NCBI RefSeq assembly: GCF_001243045.1
Contig: NZ_LN849007.1
Location: 1 to 64,000, forward strand
Reading direction: 5' to 3'
DNA: 64,000 nucleotides
Origin: Clostridium niameyense
GTDB taxonomy: Bacteria > Bacillota > Clostridia > Clostridiales > Clostridiaceae
The position numbers and the translations under genes were made by a program. The notes below the pieces were generated by a model, which ran no database searches, was not told the origin of the DNA, and saw nothing but the letters and a program-made list of their open reading frames with translations. Positions 1 through 8,733 of the stretch are shown here, one piece after another (positions within the stretch are counted from its first letter, which is position 1; every line of letters starts with the position of its first letter).

Positions 1-123
1 AAGATTAGATTTCCCATGACATAAGTCAGTAAGACCCCTAGAAGAACACTAGGTAGATAGGTTAGAGGTGTAAGCGTGGTAACATGTTTAGCTGACTAAT
101 ACTAATAGGTCGAGGGCTTGACC
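1..123 (+). rRNA. 23S rRNA, 3' end (partial)
   Basis: The window opens inside the last part of a 23S rRNA gene. The segment carries the well-conserved 3'-terminal domain VI sequence (GCTGACTAATACTAATAGG followed by TCGAGGGCTTGACC), which ends the molecule in Firmicutes. The 5' part of the gene lies outside the window. The exact 3' end is set by the GGCTTGACC that would pair with the mature 5' end, so it is uncertain by a few bases. A 5S gene and two tRNA genes follow. Confidence 0.93.
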
Positions 124-140
124 AAAAATATACTGTGCAA

Positions 141-162
141 TTTTGAGAGAATAATCTCAAAA
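141..162 (+). other. hairpin between 23S and 5S rRNA
   Basis: An 8-bp inverted repeat (TTTTGAGA at 141-148 and TCTCAAAA at 155-162, 6-nt loop) lies just after the 23S end. It could be an rRNA processing signal or a weak terminator. Only a short A/T-rich stretch follows, with no clear run of T, so processing is as likely as termination. Confidence 0.45.
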
Positions 163-178
163 AAGTTTAAAATTATCC

Positions 179-206
179 TTGACAAATTTTAAAAAACAAG
201 TATAAT
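179..206 (+). promoter_or_regulatory. sigma-A type promoter directly before 5S rRNA
   Basis: A perfect TTGACA (179-184) and a perfect TATAAT (201-206) are separated by 16 bp. The expected start point is about 212-214, one to three bases before the 5S gene. This would allow the 5S and the two tRNA-Asn genes to be transcribed independently of the upstream rRNA promoters. Confidence 0.65.
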
Positions 207-214
207 TTTAATTG

Positions 215-334
215 TATCTGGTGATTATGGCTTGAAGGTAACACCCGTTCCCATGCCGAACACGAAGGTTAAGCTTCAAAGCGCTGATGGTACTGCAGGG
301 GAGGCTCTGTGGGAGAGTAGGTCGTTGCCAGATA
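215..334 (+). rRNA. 5S rRNA
   Basis: A 120-nt gene whose ends pair (TATCTGG at 215-221 with CCAGATA at 328-334). Typical internal 5S features are visible: the CCCATGCCGAACACG block and the GGGAGAGTAGG block. It is the last rRNA of the operon and is followed six bases later by the first tRNA-Asn. Confidence 0.95.
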
Positions 335-340
335 AAATGT

Positions 341-415
<75 letters not shown>

Positions 416-442
416 TTTTATTAAATAAAAATGTGTTTTTAT

Positions 443-517
<75 letters not shown>

Positions 518-555
518 TTTTATTTTTTGATGAAATTTTATAAAAATAAGGTAAT

Positions 556-600
556 AAAGGTTACTAAATGATAATATATTATTTAGTAACCTTTTAATTT
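556..600 (+). terminator. terminator of the rRNA/tRNA unit
   Basis: A 14-bp perfect inverted repeat (AAAGGTTACTAAAT at 556-569 and ATTTAGTAACCTTT at 581-594, 11-nt loop) is followed by a T-rich tail. It closes the 5S-tRNA-tRNA unit before the next gene. Confidence 0.8.
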
Positions 601-712
601 TACAACAGATATTATTCTAATTATTTAGAATATTTTAAAAATTTAAAAGGTATTTTACCAAAAATAGAATATATATTCTGAAGTTATGATATAGAATAAG
701 GGGGAATTACTT

Positions 713-2791
713 ATGAAGGACTATAGGACCGTTAACTTAAGAAACATAGGAATAATTGGCCATAGTGGATCAGGTAAAACTACTTTAGCGGAGGCAATTC
801 TATATTACACTAATTGTACTGATAGATTTGGAAAAATTGGGGATGGAAATACTGTTTCTGATTATGATTTAGATGAGAGAAAAAGAAAAATATCTATATT
901 TACGTCTATACTACCATGTTATTGGGGAAATACCAAAATCAATTTATTAGATATGCCTGGTTATTTTGATTTTGTTGGAGAATGTATAGAGGGATTAAGA
1001 GCTACAGATATTGCTATAATAGTGGCATCTGGAACATCTGGAATTCAAGTGGGGACAGAGAAAGCTTGGAACTATATTAATGAAAAATGTATACCTAGGG
1101 CTATTTATATAAATAAATTAGATAGGGAAAATAGTAGTTTTGATAATTTACTTAAAGATATTCAATCTAAATTTGGTATGTCCGTAGTTCCAATACAATA
1201 TCCAATAGGTAGGGGAGATTCGTTTAGAGGAGTAATAAATGTTATTTCTAGAAGAGCCAGAATATTTAATAATAAAACAAAGAAAATGGAGATTACTGAA
1301 ATACCGGATGATTTATTAGAAAGCGTAAATAAATATAAGGAAATGATTATGGAGTCTGTAGCTGAGACTGATGATAAACTTTTAGAAAAATATTTTTCTA
1401 ATGGATATTTGAGTGATGAGGAAATTTGTTTAGGTTTAGTAAATGGGGTTGTAGATGGAGATATATGTCCTGTTATGTGTGGTTCAGCTATAAAAGGAAT
1501 AGGAATAGAAACTTTATTGGAAGATATAATAGAAATTTTTCCTTCACCAGATAAGATTAGGCTAATAGAAGGTGAAAATTTAAATTCTGAAGAGAGATTT
1601 AAAGTAGATGTTAATGACAATGCGCCCTTTTCAGCATTTATATTTAAAACTGTAGTAGATCCTTTTATAGGAAGATTATCTATATTCAAGGTCATGAGTG
1701 GAAATTTAAAATCAGATACTGTTGTACTTAATGCTAATAAAAATAAAGAAGAAAGAATAACCTCGATTTATTTTTTGAGGGGTAAGCAACAAATTTTGAC
1801 TAAGGAAATTATAGCTGGTGATATAGGTGCCGTAGCTAAATTACAGTATTCTAATACTGGGGACACATTATGTGATTTATCAGCCAATATACTCTATAAT
1901 AAAATTAATTTTCCAAAGCCGGCTATATCTATGGCAGCTTTACCTAAAACCAAAACTGATGAGGAAAAAATATCATTAGCGTTAAATAAGCTAATGGAAC
2001 AAGATCCTACTTTTACTGTTTCAAGAGATATTGAAAATGCAGAAACTATAATATCAGGAATAGGGCAAACACATTTAGATGTTATAGCCAGTAAAATTAA
2101 AAATGATTTTGGGGCTGAAATAGTTTTAGAAAATCCTAAAATACCTTATAGAGAAACTATTAAAAAGGTTTATGATGTTCGTGGAAAATATAAAAAACAA
2201 TCTGGTGGACATGGGCAGTATGGAGACGTAGTGATAAAGTTTGAACATGGTAATACTATAGATGATTTAGATTTTGTAGATAAGATAGTGGGAGGGGTTG
2301 TTCCAAAACAGTATATACCTGCAGTAGAAAAGGGACTTAGAGAATGCATAAAACATGGTGTGTTAGCAGGGTATCCAGTTATAGGGTTAAGAGCTACGCT
2401 ACATGATGGATCTTATCATCCTGTAGATTCATCAGAAATGGCGTTTAAAGTTGCTGCATCTGTAGCTTATAAAAAGGGAATGGTTAAAGCAAGTCCTGTA
2501 TTGTTAGAACCTATTATGCGCTTAGAGGTATTAGTACCTAATGAATATATGGGGGATGTTATAACAGATATAAATAAGAAAAGAGGGAGAATTTTAGGAA
2601 TGGAGCAGAATAATAATATGGAAAAGATTATTGCAGAAGTTCCACAATCAGAATTATGTAAATATGCTACAGATTTAAGATCAATAACCCAAGCCAGAGG
2701 TAATTTTAATATGCATTTTAAAAGATATGAGGAAGTACCTGAAGAAGAAGCTAAAATAATAGTAGAGAAAAGAAAAAATAGACAATATTAA
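713..2791 (+). CDS. EF-G paralogue (EF-G2 type translational GTPase)
   Basis: A 692-residue protein with the complete five-domain layout of elongation factor G. It carries a P-loop GHSGSGKTT (16-24), DMPGY (80-84) and NKLD (134-137), then the EF-G domain II, III, IV (SGGHGQYG) and V (YMGDV) signatures. It is not the housekeeping EF-G, which is encoded at 33905-35971. The catalytic-loop His of the DTPGH motif is Tyr here, and the switch I RGITI segment is replaced by RKISI. Both changes are typical of the EF-G2 group (for example the Thermus second EF-G), whose cellular role is poorly defined. The start is ATG with an AAGGGGGA binding site. The gene stands alone between two terminators. Confidence 0.88.
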   Translation: MKDYRTVNLRNIGIIGHSGSGKTTLAEAILYYTNCTDRFGKIGDGNTVSDYDLDERKRKISIFTSILPCYWGNTKINLLDMPGYFDFVGECIEGLRATDIAIIVASGTSGIQVGTEKAWNYINEKCIPRAIYINKLDRENSSFDNLLKDIQSKFGMSVVPIQYPIGRGDSFRGVINVISRRARIFNNKTKKMEITEIPDDLLESVNKYKEMIMESVAETDDKLLEKYFSNGYLSDEEICLGLVNGVVDGDICPVMCGSAIKGIGIETLLEDIIEIFPSPDKIRLIEGENLNSEERFKVDVNDNAPFSAFIFKTVVDPFIGRLSIFKVMSGNLKSDTVVLNANKNKEERITSIYFLRGKQQILTKEIIAGDIGAVAKLQYSNTGDTLCDLSANILYNKINFPKPAISMAALPKTKTDEEKISLALNKLMEQDPTFTVSRDIENAETIISGIGQTHLDVIASKIKNDFGAEIVLENPKIPYRETIKKVYDVRGKYKKQSGGHGQYGDVVIKFEHGNTIDDLDFVDKIVGGVVPKQYIPAVEKGLRECIKHGVLAGYPVIGLRATLHDGSYHPVDSSEMAFKVAASVAYKKGMVKASPVLLEPIMRLEVLVPNEYMGDVITDINKKRGRILGMEQNNNMEKIIAEVPQSELCKYATDLRSITQARGNFNMHFKRYEEVPEEEAKIIVEKRKNRQY

Positions 2792-2821
2792 AATTTCGAG
2801 CAGTTCTTTCTATTAATATAA

Positions 2822-2845
2822 AAACACCTAGATATCTAGGTGTTT
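2822..2845. terminator. bidirectional terminator
   Basis: A perfect 24-bp palindrome (AAACACCTAGAT/ATCTAGGTGTTT) lies between the convergent EF-G2 and rubrerythrin genes. Its flanking A and T runs let it work in both directions. Confidence 0.75.
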
Positions 2846-2850
2846 CTATA

Positions 2851-3471
2851 TTAATAATTTTCAGTATATAATTCAAAATAACTTTTAGGATGAAAACAAG
2901 CTGGACATTTTTCAGGAGCTTCAAAAGCTTCTAATATATATCCACAATTTCCACACTTCCAAATAACTTTTTCCTCTTTTTTAAATACTGTATTATTTTC
3001 TATATTAGATATTAATTTTCTAAATCTCTTTTCATGGGCTTCTTCTGATCTACAAACAGATCTAAATACCTGTGCAATTTCATGGAAACCTTCTTCATCA
3101 GCTACATCTGCAAAATGTGGATATAAATCAGAGTTTTCTTCATGTTCACCTGATGCAGCAGATTCTAGATTAGTTTTTGTATCTTGTAGATTTATAGGAA
3201 ATGCTCCAGTTATTTCTAAGTTTGTTCCGTTTAATTCGGATCCATATTTATCTTTAACTAAAGAATCAGTTCCACATAATAATTTGAAAAATCTTTTTGC
3301 ATGCTCTTTTTCATTATCAGCAGTTTCTATGAAAATATTTGATATTTGAACAAAGCCCTCCTTTTTAGCTATAGAAGCAAAAAATGTATATCTGTTTCTT
3401 GCTTGGGATTCACCAGCAAAAGCCTTCATTAAATTTTCAGCAGTTTTTGTACCTTTTAATATATTCTTCAT
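2851..3471 (-). CDS. rubrerythrin
   Basis: A 206-residue non-haem iron peroxidase used by anaerobes to reduce hydrogen peroxide. The N-terminal four-helix diiron domain has GESQARNRY (20-28), EKEH (54-57), GEHEE (108-112) and EEAHE (143-147), which supply the Glu/His ligands. The C-terminal rubredoxin-like domain has CGNC (173-176) and CPAC (189-192). The start chosen is the ATG at 3471 with GGGGAGG 10 bp upstream; an in-frame upstream start has no such site. The upstream DNA is almost pure A/T and may hold a PerR-like operator, but I could not define one firmly. Confidence 0.93.
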   Translation of the reverse strand: MKNILKGTKTAENLMKAFAGESQARNRYTFFASIAKKEGFVQISNIFIETADNEKEHAKRFFKLLCGTDSLVKDKYGSELNGTNLEITGAFPINLQDTKTNLESAASGEHEENSDLYPHFADVADEEGFHEIAQVFRSVCRSEEAHEKRFRKLISNIENNTVFKKEEKVIWKCGNCGYILEAFEAPEKCPACFHPKSYFELYTENY

Positions 3472-3596
3472 TGTATAATACCTCCCCAATAAATATAATA
3501 TAAGCATAGTATAAACATAGTTATATCATATTATGACTATATTATAAGAATATTATATCACAAAAATTAATAATTACAATTAGTTAATAATTAATA

Positions 3597-3634
3597 TTAA
3601 TAAATAATTTATAAATTTATAAATTATTTATTAA
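3597..3634. repeat. 38-bp perfect A/T-only palindrome
   Basis: The sequence reads the same on both strands from 3597 to 3634, centred at 3615/3616 and with no loop, and contains only A and T. It lies in the 232-bp gap between the divergent rubrerythrin and the small unknown gene. It may be an operator, a cruciform-prone site, or a low-GC terminator-like relic. I see no other gene in this gap. Confidence 0.6.
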
Positions 3635-3703
3635 AGATGTCATAAAATCATTTATATGAGTAATAATATTTTATATGAAATTATTTTTAAAAGGGGAGTT
3701 TAT

Positions 3704-3937
3704 ATGTCAAATTATAGTTTAGACATAAAGGGAAAAATAGAATTAAGTGATTATAGTAATATAAATGATTATATAAATATATTAGATAAAAGAGATGAAA
3801 TAACTATAAATATGGATTTAAAAAACAATGAAGATTTTGAAATAATATGTGATATATTGAAAAGGAATAGTTTAAATTTGTATGTACAAAAAAAAATGGG
3901 TTTAAGTGAATATTATATTAAAGCTAAAAAAGTATAA
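3704..3937 (+). CDS. small protein of unknown function
   Basis: A 77-residue protein that I do not recognise. The start is the ATG at 3704, preceded by AAGGGGAG at 7 bp. An in-frame ATG 16 codons earlier lacks a comparable site. The sequence is rich in Asp, Asn, Lys and Ile, has no Cys, no signal peptide and no membrane segment, and alternates short predicted strands and helices (for example IELSDYSNINDYINIL, then EDFEIICDILKR). It sits alone, divergent from rubrerythrin and upstream of the ctsR promoter. Function unknown. Confidence 0.55.
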   Translation: MSNYSLDIKGKIELSDYSNINDYINILDKRDEITINMDLKNNEDFEIICDILKRNSLNLYVQKKMGLSEYYIKAKKV

Positions 3938-4046
3938 AATTATAATATGATTTATTATTTTTTATAAAAAGGTAAGATATATAAAGAATATTATATCTAT
4001 AAGGATTTATAGTTAGTTATTTTAAATTGATTAATAATTACAATCA

Positions 4047-4075
4047 TTGAAAATATACAAGTTTTTAATTATTAT
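4047..4075 (+). promoter_or_regulatory. promoter of the ctsR-mcsA-mcsB-clpC operon
   Basis: TTGAAA (4047-4052) and TATTAT (4070-4075) with an exact 17-bp spacer lie 55 bp before the ctsR start. A CtsR-box-like repeat follows immediately downstream. Confidence 0.65.
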
Positions 4076-4082
4076 GTTATAA

Positions 4083-4101
4083 AGGTCAAGGAAAGGCAAA
4101 G
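4083..4101 (+). promoter_or_regulatory. CtsR-box-like operator
   Basis: AGGTCAAGGAAAGGCAAAG is a degenerate tandem repeat resembling the CtsR heptanucleotide pair (AGGTCAA-N-AGGTCAA-type). It covers the expected transcription start. The first half matches well and the second imperfectly, so autoregulation is an inference from site plus position. Confidence 0.6.
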
Positions 4102-4129
4102 TCAGAATTAGTAAGGAAGGATGTTACAA

Positions 4130-4585
4130 ATGCCAAGATTATCTGATATTATAGAAAATTTTATAAAAGAAATGTTTTTGGAAAATGAAGAAACGGAATT
4201 ACAAATAAAGAGAAATGAATTAGCAAGCTATTTTAGTTGTGCTCCTTCACAGATAAATTATGTATTAACTACGAGATTTACAAAAGATAAGGGCTACTAT
4301 ATTGAAAGTAAAAGAGGAGGGGGAGGGTGTATTATTATTAGAAGAGTAGAATTTAATGATAGTCATGCATTAAAGAACGTACTGAATACAAAAATAGGAA
4401 ACAGTATAACTTATGACGGAGTGGTTAATATAATAGATGGATTAATAGAATCGGAATTTATAACTGAAAGAGAAGGTAGTTTAATTAAAGTTTCTGTAAA
4501 TGACAGAGTTCTTAGTGATATTGTGGAAAATAAAAATGAATTTAGAGCAAATATGTTAAAAAGTATGTTAATGATCATATTATAA
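4130..4585 (+). CDS. ctsR: CtsR, class III heat-shock repressor
   Basis: A 151-residue transcriptional repressor of clp genes. The N-terminal winged helix-turn-helix carries the glycine-rich wing RGGGG (62-66), whose Arg is the residue McsB modifies in the Bacillus protein. The C-terminal half is the dimerisation and arginine-kinase-responsive domain. The start is the ATG at 4130. The ATG nine bases earlier directly abuts the GGAAGG binding site and is too close. First gene of the four-gene quality-control operon; likely represses its own promoter through the box at 4083-4101. Confidence 0.93.
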   Translation: MPRLSDIIENFIKEMFLENEETELQIKRNELASYFSCAPSQINYVLTTRFTKDKGYYIESKRGGGGCIIIRRVEFNDSHALKNVLNTKIGNSITYDGVVNIIDGLIESEFITEREGSLIKVSVNDRVLSDIVENKNEFRANMLKSMLMIIL

Positions 4586-4606
4586 GAATGATTTAGAGGT
4601 GATATT

Positions 4607-5125
4607 ATGTTATGTGATAGGTGTAAAAATAATCCTGCAACAGTTCATATAATTAAAATTATTAATGGGAAAGAAGAACAAATGAATTTATGTGAAAATT
4701 GTGCTAAAGAAAGTGAAAGTTTAAGTTTACCTACTAGTTTAGAGTTTATCCCTCCTTTTTCTGTTCAAAATATATTAAGCGGAATATTAGATTATATGTA
4801 TAACCAAGAGGAAGAGCAAATTACCAATGATTTTAGGTGTCCAAGTTGCGGAACTAATTATAGAGAGTTTAAAGAAAAAGGGTTACTAGGATGTAGCGAG
4901 TGTTATAGAAATTTTCAAAATACATTAGAACCTATAATAAAAAGGATTCAAGGGAATATAGAACATATAGGTAAAATTCCTAAAAAAGCAGGACAAAGTA
5001 TAATACTTGAAAGGCAAATTTTAAAGCTTAAAAATCAGTTGCAAGAATGTGTTAACACAGAAAGATATGAAGAAGCGGCTAAATTAAGAGATAAAATAAA
5101 AGGGCTTGAGAACAAAAATTATTAG
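4607..5125 (+). CDS. mcsA: McsA, zinc protein that activates McsB
   Basis: A 172-residue protein with four CxxC zinc pairs: C3-C6, C29-C32, the CPSC after residue 80 and CSEC about 20 residues later. A C-terminal UVR motif (about 135-170, with RYEEAAKLRDKI) resembles the linker of ClpC and UvrB. In Bacillus, McsA binds McsB and is needed for full arginine kinase activity. It lies 21 bp after ctsR and 15 bp before the mcsB start, so translation is probably coupled. Confidence 0.92.
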   Translation: MLCDRCKNNPATVHIIKIINGKEEQMNLCENCAKESESLSLPTSLEFIPPFSVQNILSGILDYMYNQEEEQITNDFRCPSCGTNYREFKEKGLLGCSECYRNFQNTLEPIIKRIQGNIEHIGKIPKKAGQSIILERQILKLKNQLQECVNTERYEEAAKLRDKIKGLENKNY

Positions 5126-5140
5126 GAGGTGAGTTATCTT

Positions 5141-6145
5141 ATGGAAAATTTAAATGATAATATTGTTTTAAGTAGTAGGATAAGATTAGCTAGAAATATA
5201 GACAAAGTACCTTTCCCTAATAAAATTACTATTGAGGATGGGAGAAACATAGTAAATAAGGTTGAAGGTGCTTTTTATTGTGAAAAATATAAAGATAAAT
5301 ATAAAAGTATAAATTTATGGAATTTAGATATAGAAGATAGTAATGCATTACTAGAAAAACATGTTATAAGTTTTAATCTTATAAACAATAAAGAAAAATC
5401 ATCTGTTATATTAGATAGCGTTGAAAATAATAGTATTATGATAAATGAGGAAGATCATATAAGAATTCAATGTATAACCCCAGGTTTGAATCTAGAAGAA
5501 TCTTTAAAAAGAGCAAATGAAATTGATGATGTTATAGAGAATAGTATAAAATATGCCTTTGATAAAAAGTTAGGATATTTAACAGCATGTCCAACTAACA
5601 TAGGAACAGGATTGAGAGCTTCTGTTATGATCCATCTTCCAGCTCTTACAATTAATAATGAAATAACAGGATTATTTAATGCTATAAGTCAAGTTGGTAT
5701 GACAGTAAGAGGAATTTATGGAGAAGGCTCTAAATCTTTAGGTAACATATATCAAATATCAAATCAGGTAACCTTAGGGTTAGATGAAATGGAAATAATA
5801 AATAACTTAAAAGCTATAATAAAACAAGTAATAAATGAGGAGATTAATTCCAGAGATAGACTTTTGAAAAATTATGAATATGAAATAAAAGATAAAATAT
5901 ACAGATCGTTAGGAATGTTAAAATCTGCAATATTACTAGGAAATTCTGAATGCTTAAATTATCTTTCCAATGTAAGATTAGGTATAGAGATGTCAATAAT
6001 AGAAGATATGGATGAAAATTTAATAAATGAATTATTTTTAAAAACTCAACCAGCTAATTTAAAAATTAAATATAAAAAGGATTTATCGGAAAAGGAAATT
6101 AAATATTATAGAGCTAAGTTAGTGAAAGAAATTTTAACTAGATAA
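5141..6145 (+). CDS. mcsB: McsB, protein arginine kinase
   Basis: A 334-residue member of the phosphagen kinase fold that phosphorylates protein arginines and marks them for ClpCP. The nucleotide-binding arginine-rich start (SSRIRLARN, 11-19) and the catalytic loop [10 protein letters not shown] (150-159) are intact. The guanidino-kinase N-domain is reduced, as in all McsB. The start is the ATG at 5141. A GTG four codons earlier overlaps the AGGAGG itself and cannot be used with it. It follows mcsA closely. Confidence 0.94.
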   Translation: MENLNDNIVLSSRIRLARNIDKVPFPNKITIEDGRNIVNKVEGAFYCEKYKDKYKSINLWNLDIEDSNALLEKHVISFNLINNKEKSSVILDSVENNSIMINEEDHIRIQCITPGLNLEESLKRANEIDDVIENSIKYAFDKKLGYLTACPTNIGTGLRASVMIHLPALTINNEITGLFNAISQVGMTVRGIYGEGSKSLGNIYQISNQVTLGLDEMEIINNLKAIIKQVINEEINSRDRLLKNYEYEIKDKIYRSLGMLKSAILLGNSECLNYLSNVRLGIEMSIIEDMDENLINELFLKTQPANLKIKYKKDLSEKEIKYYRAKLVKEILTR

Positions 6146-6167
6146 AGTAGATAGGAGGGTGATTAAC

Positions 6168-8603
6168 ATGATGTTTGGAAGGTTTACAGATAGAGCTAGA
6201 AAGGTATTAATGAATGCTCAAGAAGAATCTCAAAAATTTAAGCATGGATACGTAGGAACAGAACATATATTACTAGGCATATTAAAAGAAGAAGGTATAG
6301 CTAAAAATTTATTAAATAATTTTAATATAACAGATGAAAAAGTAAGAGAATTAATACAAGAATATGAAGGTATGGGAGATATTGATTTTTATAAAACTGA
6401 AATTCCCCTTACACCTAGAACAAAAAGATTATTAGAAATAAGTCTTATAGAAGCTAGAAATTTAAACCACAATTATATAACCCCTGAGCATATATTATTA
6501 GCTTTAATAAAAGAAGGAGAGGGAGTAGCTTTTACTATACTTAATAATTTAAGTACTGATTTAGAAAGACTTAGAAAGGATTTAATTAAATCCTTATCTG
6601 GTGAGACAGTGAATAACAATAACTCTAATTCTAAAGAGAAAAAAAGCAATACACCTACATTAGATCAGTATGGTAAGGATTTAACTGTTATGGCTAAAGA
6701 GGGTAAAATGGATCCTGTTATAGGAAGGGAAAAAGAGACTCAAAGAGTTTTAGAAATACTATGCAGAAGAACTAAGAATAATCCTTGTTTAATTGGAGAA
6801 CCAGGAGTAGGTAAAACAGCTATAGCAGAAGGTTTAGCCCAAAAAATAGTAGATGGAAATATTCCCGAAATATTAAAAGATAAGAGAGTTATAACATTGG
6901 ATTTATCTTCCATGATAGCAGGAGCTAAGTATAGAGGAGAATTTGAAGAAAGATTAAAAAGAATAATGGGAGAAATAAAAGACGCTAAGGATGTTATATT
7001 ATTTATAGATGAAATTCATACTATAGTAGGAGCAGGTGCAGCAGAAGGTGCTATAGATGCAGCTAATATATTAAAGCCTGCACTATCAAGAGGAGAAATA
7101 CAATGTATAGGAGCAACTACTTTGGATGAATATAGAAAGTATATAGAAAAGGATTCTGCATTAGAGAGAAGATTCCAACCAATAACTGTAGGAGAATCTA
7201 CTAAAGAAGAAACTATAGAAATTCTTAAAGGATTAAGGGATAAATATGAGGCTCATCATAGGGTAAAGATTACAGATGATGCTATAGAAGCAGCAGTTAA
7301 TTTATCTGATAGGTATATTACAGATAGGTTTCTACCAGATAAAGCTATAGATTTAATAGATGAAGCTGGTGCTAAAGTTAGAATTGAAAGTCTGACAACA
7401 CCACCAGATTTAAAGAATGTAGAGGATGAATTAGAAAAAATAACAAAAGAAAAAGAAGATTCTATAAGAGTTCAAAACTTTGAAAAAGCTGCTACTTTAA
7501 GAGATAGAGAAAGAGAACTAAAAGATAAATTAAATGAATATAAAAATAATTGGATGGCTGAAAAGGAAACATCTAATTTAATAGTTTCAGAACCGCAAAT
7601 AGCTGCAGTAGTCTCTAAGTGGACTAATATACCTGTAAATAAACTTACAGAGAAAGAATCTGAAAGACTTTTAAAATTAGAAAATATATTGCATAAAAGA
7701 GTAATAGGCCAGGAAGAAGCTGTAAAATCCGTAGCAAAATCTATAAGAAGAGCTAGAGTTGGGCTTAAAGATCCTAAAAGACCAATAGGTTCATTTATAT
7801 TTCTAGGACCTACAGGAGTAGGAAAGACAGAATTAACTAAGGCTTTAGCAGAAGCTATGTTTGATGATGAGAATAATATGGTAAGAATAGATATGTCGGA
7901 GTATATGGAAAAACATACGGTATCTAGGTTGATAGGTTCCCCTCCAGGATATGTAGGATATGAAGAAGGCGGACAATTAACTGAAATGGTGAGAAGACAT
8001 CCCTATTCAGTAGTATTATTTGATGAGATAGAAAAAGCACATCCTGATGTATTTAATATATTACTACAAATTCTTGAAGATGGAAGATTAACAGATGGAA
8101 AAGGAAAAACTGTAGATTTTAAAAATACTGTTATAATAATGACATCTAATGTAGGAGCATCTACTATAAAAAAACAAAGATCATTAGGATTTGATATACC
8201 TTCGGATAAAGAAAGAGAAAATCAGTATGAAAAAATGAAGGATAATATAATGGATGAATTAAAAAGGTCTTTCAGACCAGAATTTTTAAATAGAATAGAT
8301 GATATAATTGTATTTCATAAGTTATCTGAAAAAGATATAGAAGAGATAGTAAAACTTATGTTAGAATCTGTGTCAAAAAGGTTGGAAGATCAAGGTATAA
8401 GTGTAAGTTTCACAGAGGAGGCAGAAAAGAAATTAGCTGATAAAGGGTACGATTCTGTTTATGGCGCAAGACCATTAAGAAGAGCTATCACAAAAATAGT
8501 AGAAGATAAATTATCAGAAGAAATATTGAAGGGTAATGTAGAAAAAGGAGATATTGTAAAGGTTACTGTAAAAGATGATGATTTAATATTTGATAGAATA
8601 TAA
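6168..8603 (+). CDS. clpC: ClpC, AAA+ unfoldase of the ClpCP protease
   Basis: An 811-residue class I Hsp100 protein. Two Clp-N repeats (about 1-145) bind adaptors and phosphoarginine substrates. AAA-1 has the Walker A GEPGVGKT (210-217) and Walker B LFIDEIH. A middle M-domain with a UVR-like motif ([12 protein letters not shown]) follows, then AAA-2 with GPTGVGKT and [12 protein letters not shown] ClpP-binding VGF-type loop is replaced by the SLGFD region. The start is the first ATG of the pair at 6168/6171, eight bases after AGGAGG. It ends the operon and is followed by a strong terminator. Confidence 0.95.
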   Translation: MMFGRFTDRARKVLMNAQEESQKFKHGYVGTEHILLGILKEEGIAKNLLNNFNITDEKVRELIQEYEGMGDIDFYKTEIPLTPRTKRLLEISLIEARNLNHNYITPEHILLALIKEGEGVAFTILNNLSTDLERLRKDLIKSLSGETVNNNNSNSKEKKSNTPTLDQYGKDLTVMAKEGKMDPVIGREKETQRVLEILCRRTKNNPCLIGEPGVGKTAIAEGLAQKIVDGNIPEILKDKRVITLDLSSMIAGAKYRGEFEERLKRIMGEIKDAKDVILFIDEIHTIVGAGAAEGAIDAANILKPALSRGEIQCIGATTLDEYRKYIEKDSALERRFQPITVGESTKEETIEILKGLRDKYEAHHRVKITDDAIEAAVNLSDRYITDRFLPDKAIDLIDEAGAKVRIESLTTPPDLKNVEDELEKITKEKEDSIRVQNFEKAATLRDRERELKDKLNEYKNNWMAEKETSNLIVSEPQIAAVVSKWTNIPVNKLTEKESERLLKLENILHKRVIGQEEAVKSVAKSIRRARVGLKDPKRPIGSFIFLGPTGVGKTELTKALAEAMFDDENNMVRIDMSEYMEKHTVSRLIGSPPGYVGYEEGGQLTEMVRRHPYSVVLFDEIEKAHPDVFNILLQILEDGRLTDGKGKTVDFKNTVIIMTSNVGASTIKKQRSLGFDIPSDKERENQYEKMKDNIMDELKRSFRPEFLNRIDDIIVFHKLSEKDIEEIVKLMLESVSKRLEDQGISVSFTEEAEKKLADKGYDSVYGARPLRRAITKIVEDKLSEEILKGNVEKGDIVKVTVKDDDLIFDRI

Positions 8604-8616
8604 TTTTATAAAAAAC

Positions 8617-8656
8617 TCCCCAAAATAATATTCAATATTATTTTGGGGAATTTTTT
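8617..8656 (+). terminator. terminator after clpC
   Basis: A long hairpin pairs CCCCAAAATAATATT with AATATTATTTTGGGG (8618-8648) and is followed by six T (8651-8656), a classic Rho-independent terminator. Confidence 0.88.
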
Positions 8657-8733
8657 CATTTTATTAAATTATTTTATAATTTAATGTTATAATAGAAATT
8701 AAAGACTTAATATTAAATTTTGGAGCTGGTTTT

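Noticed and set aside
3525-3560. PerR-like operator upstream of rubrerythrin
   Set aside because: The best alignment to the PerR consensus has four mismatches in 15, and the background is almost pure A/T, so chance matches are expected.
3566-4044. A 15-base repeat (ATTAATAATTACAAT at 3566 and 4030) as a shared regulator site
   Set aside because: Low-complexity A/T sequence; two copies in this background are not convincing without genome-wide counting.
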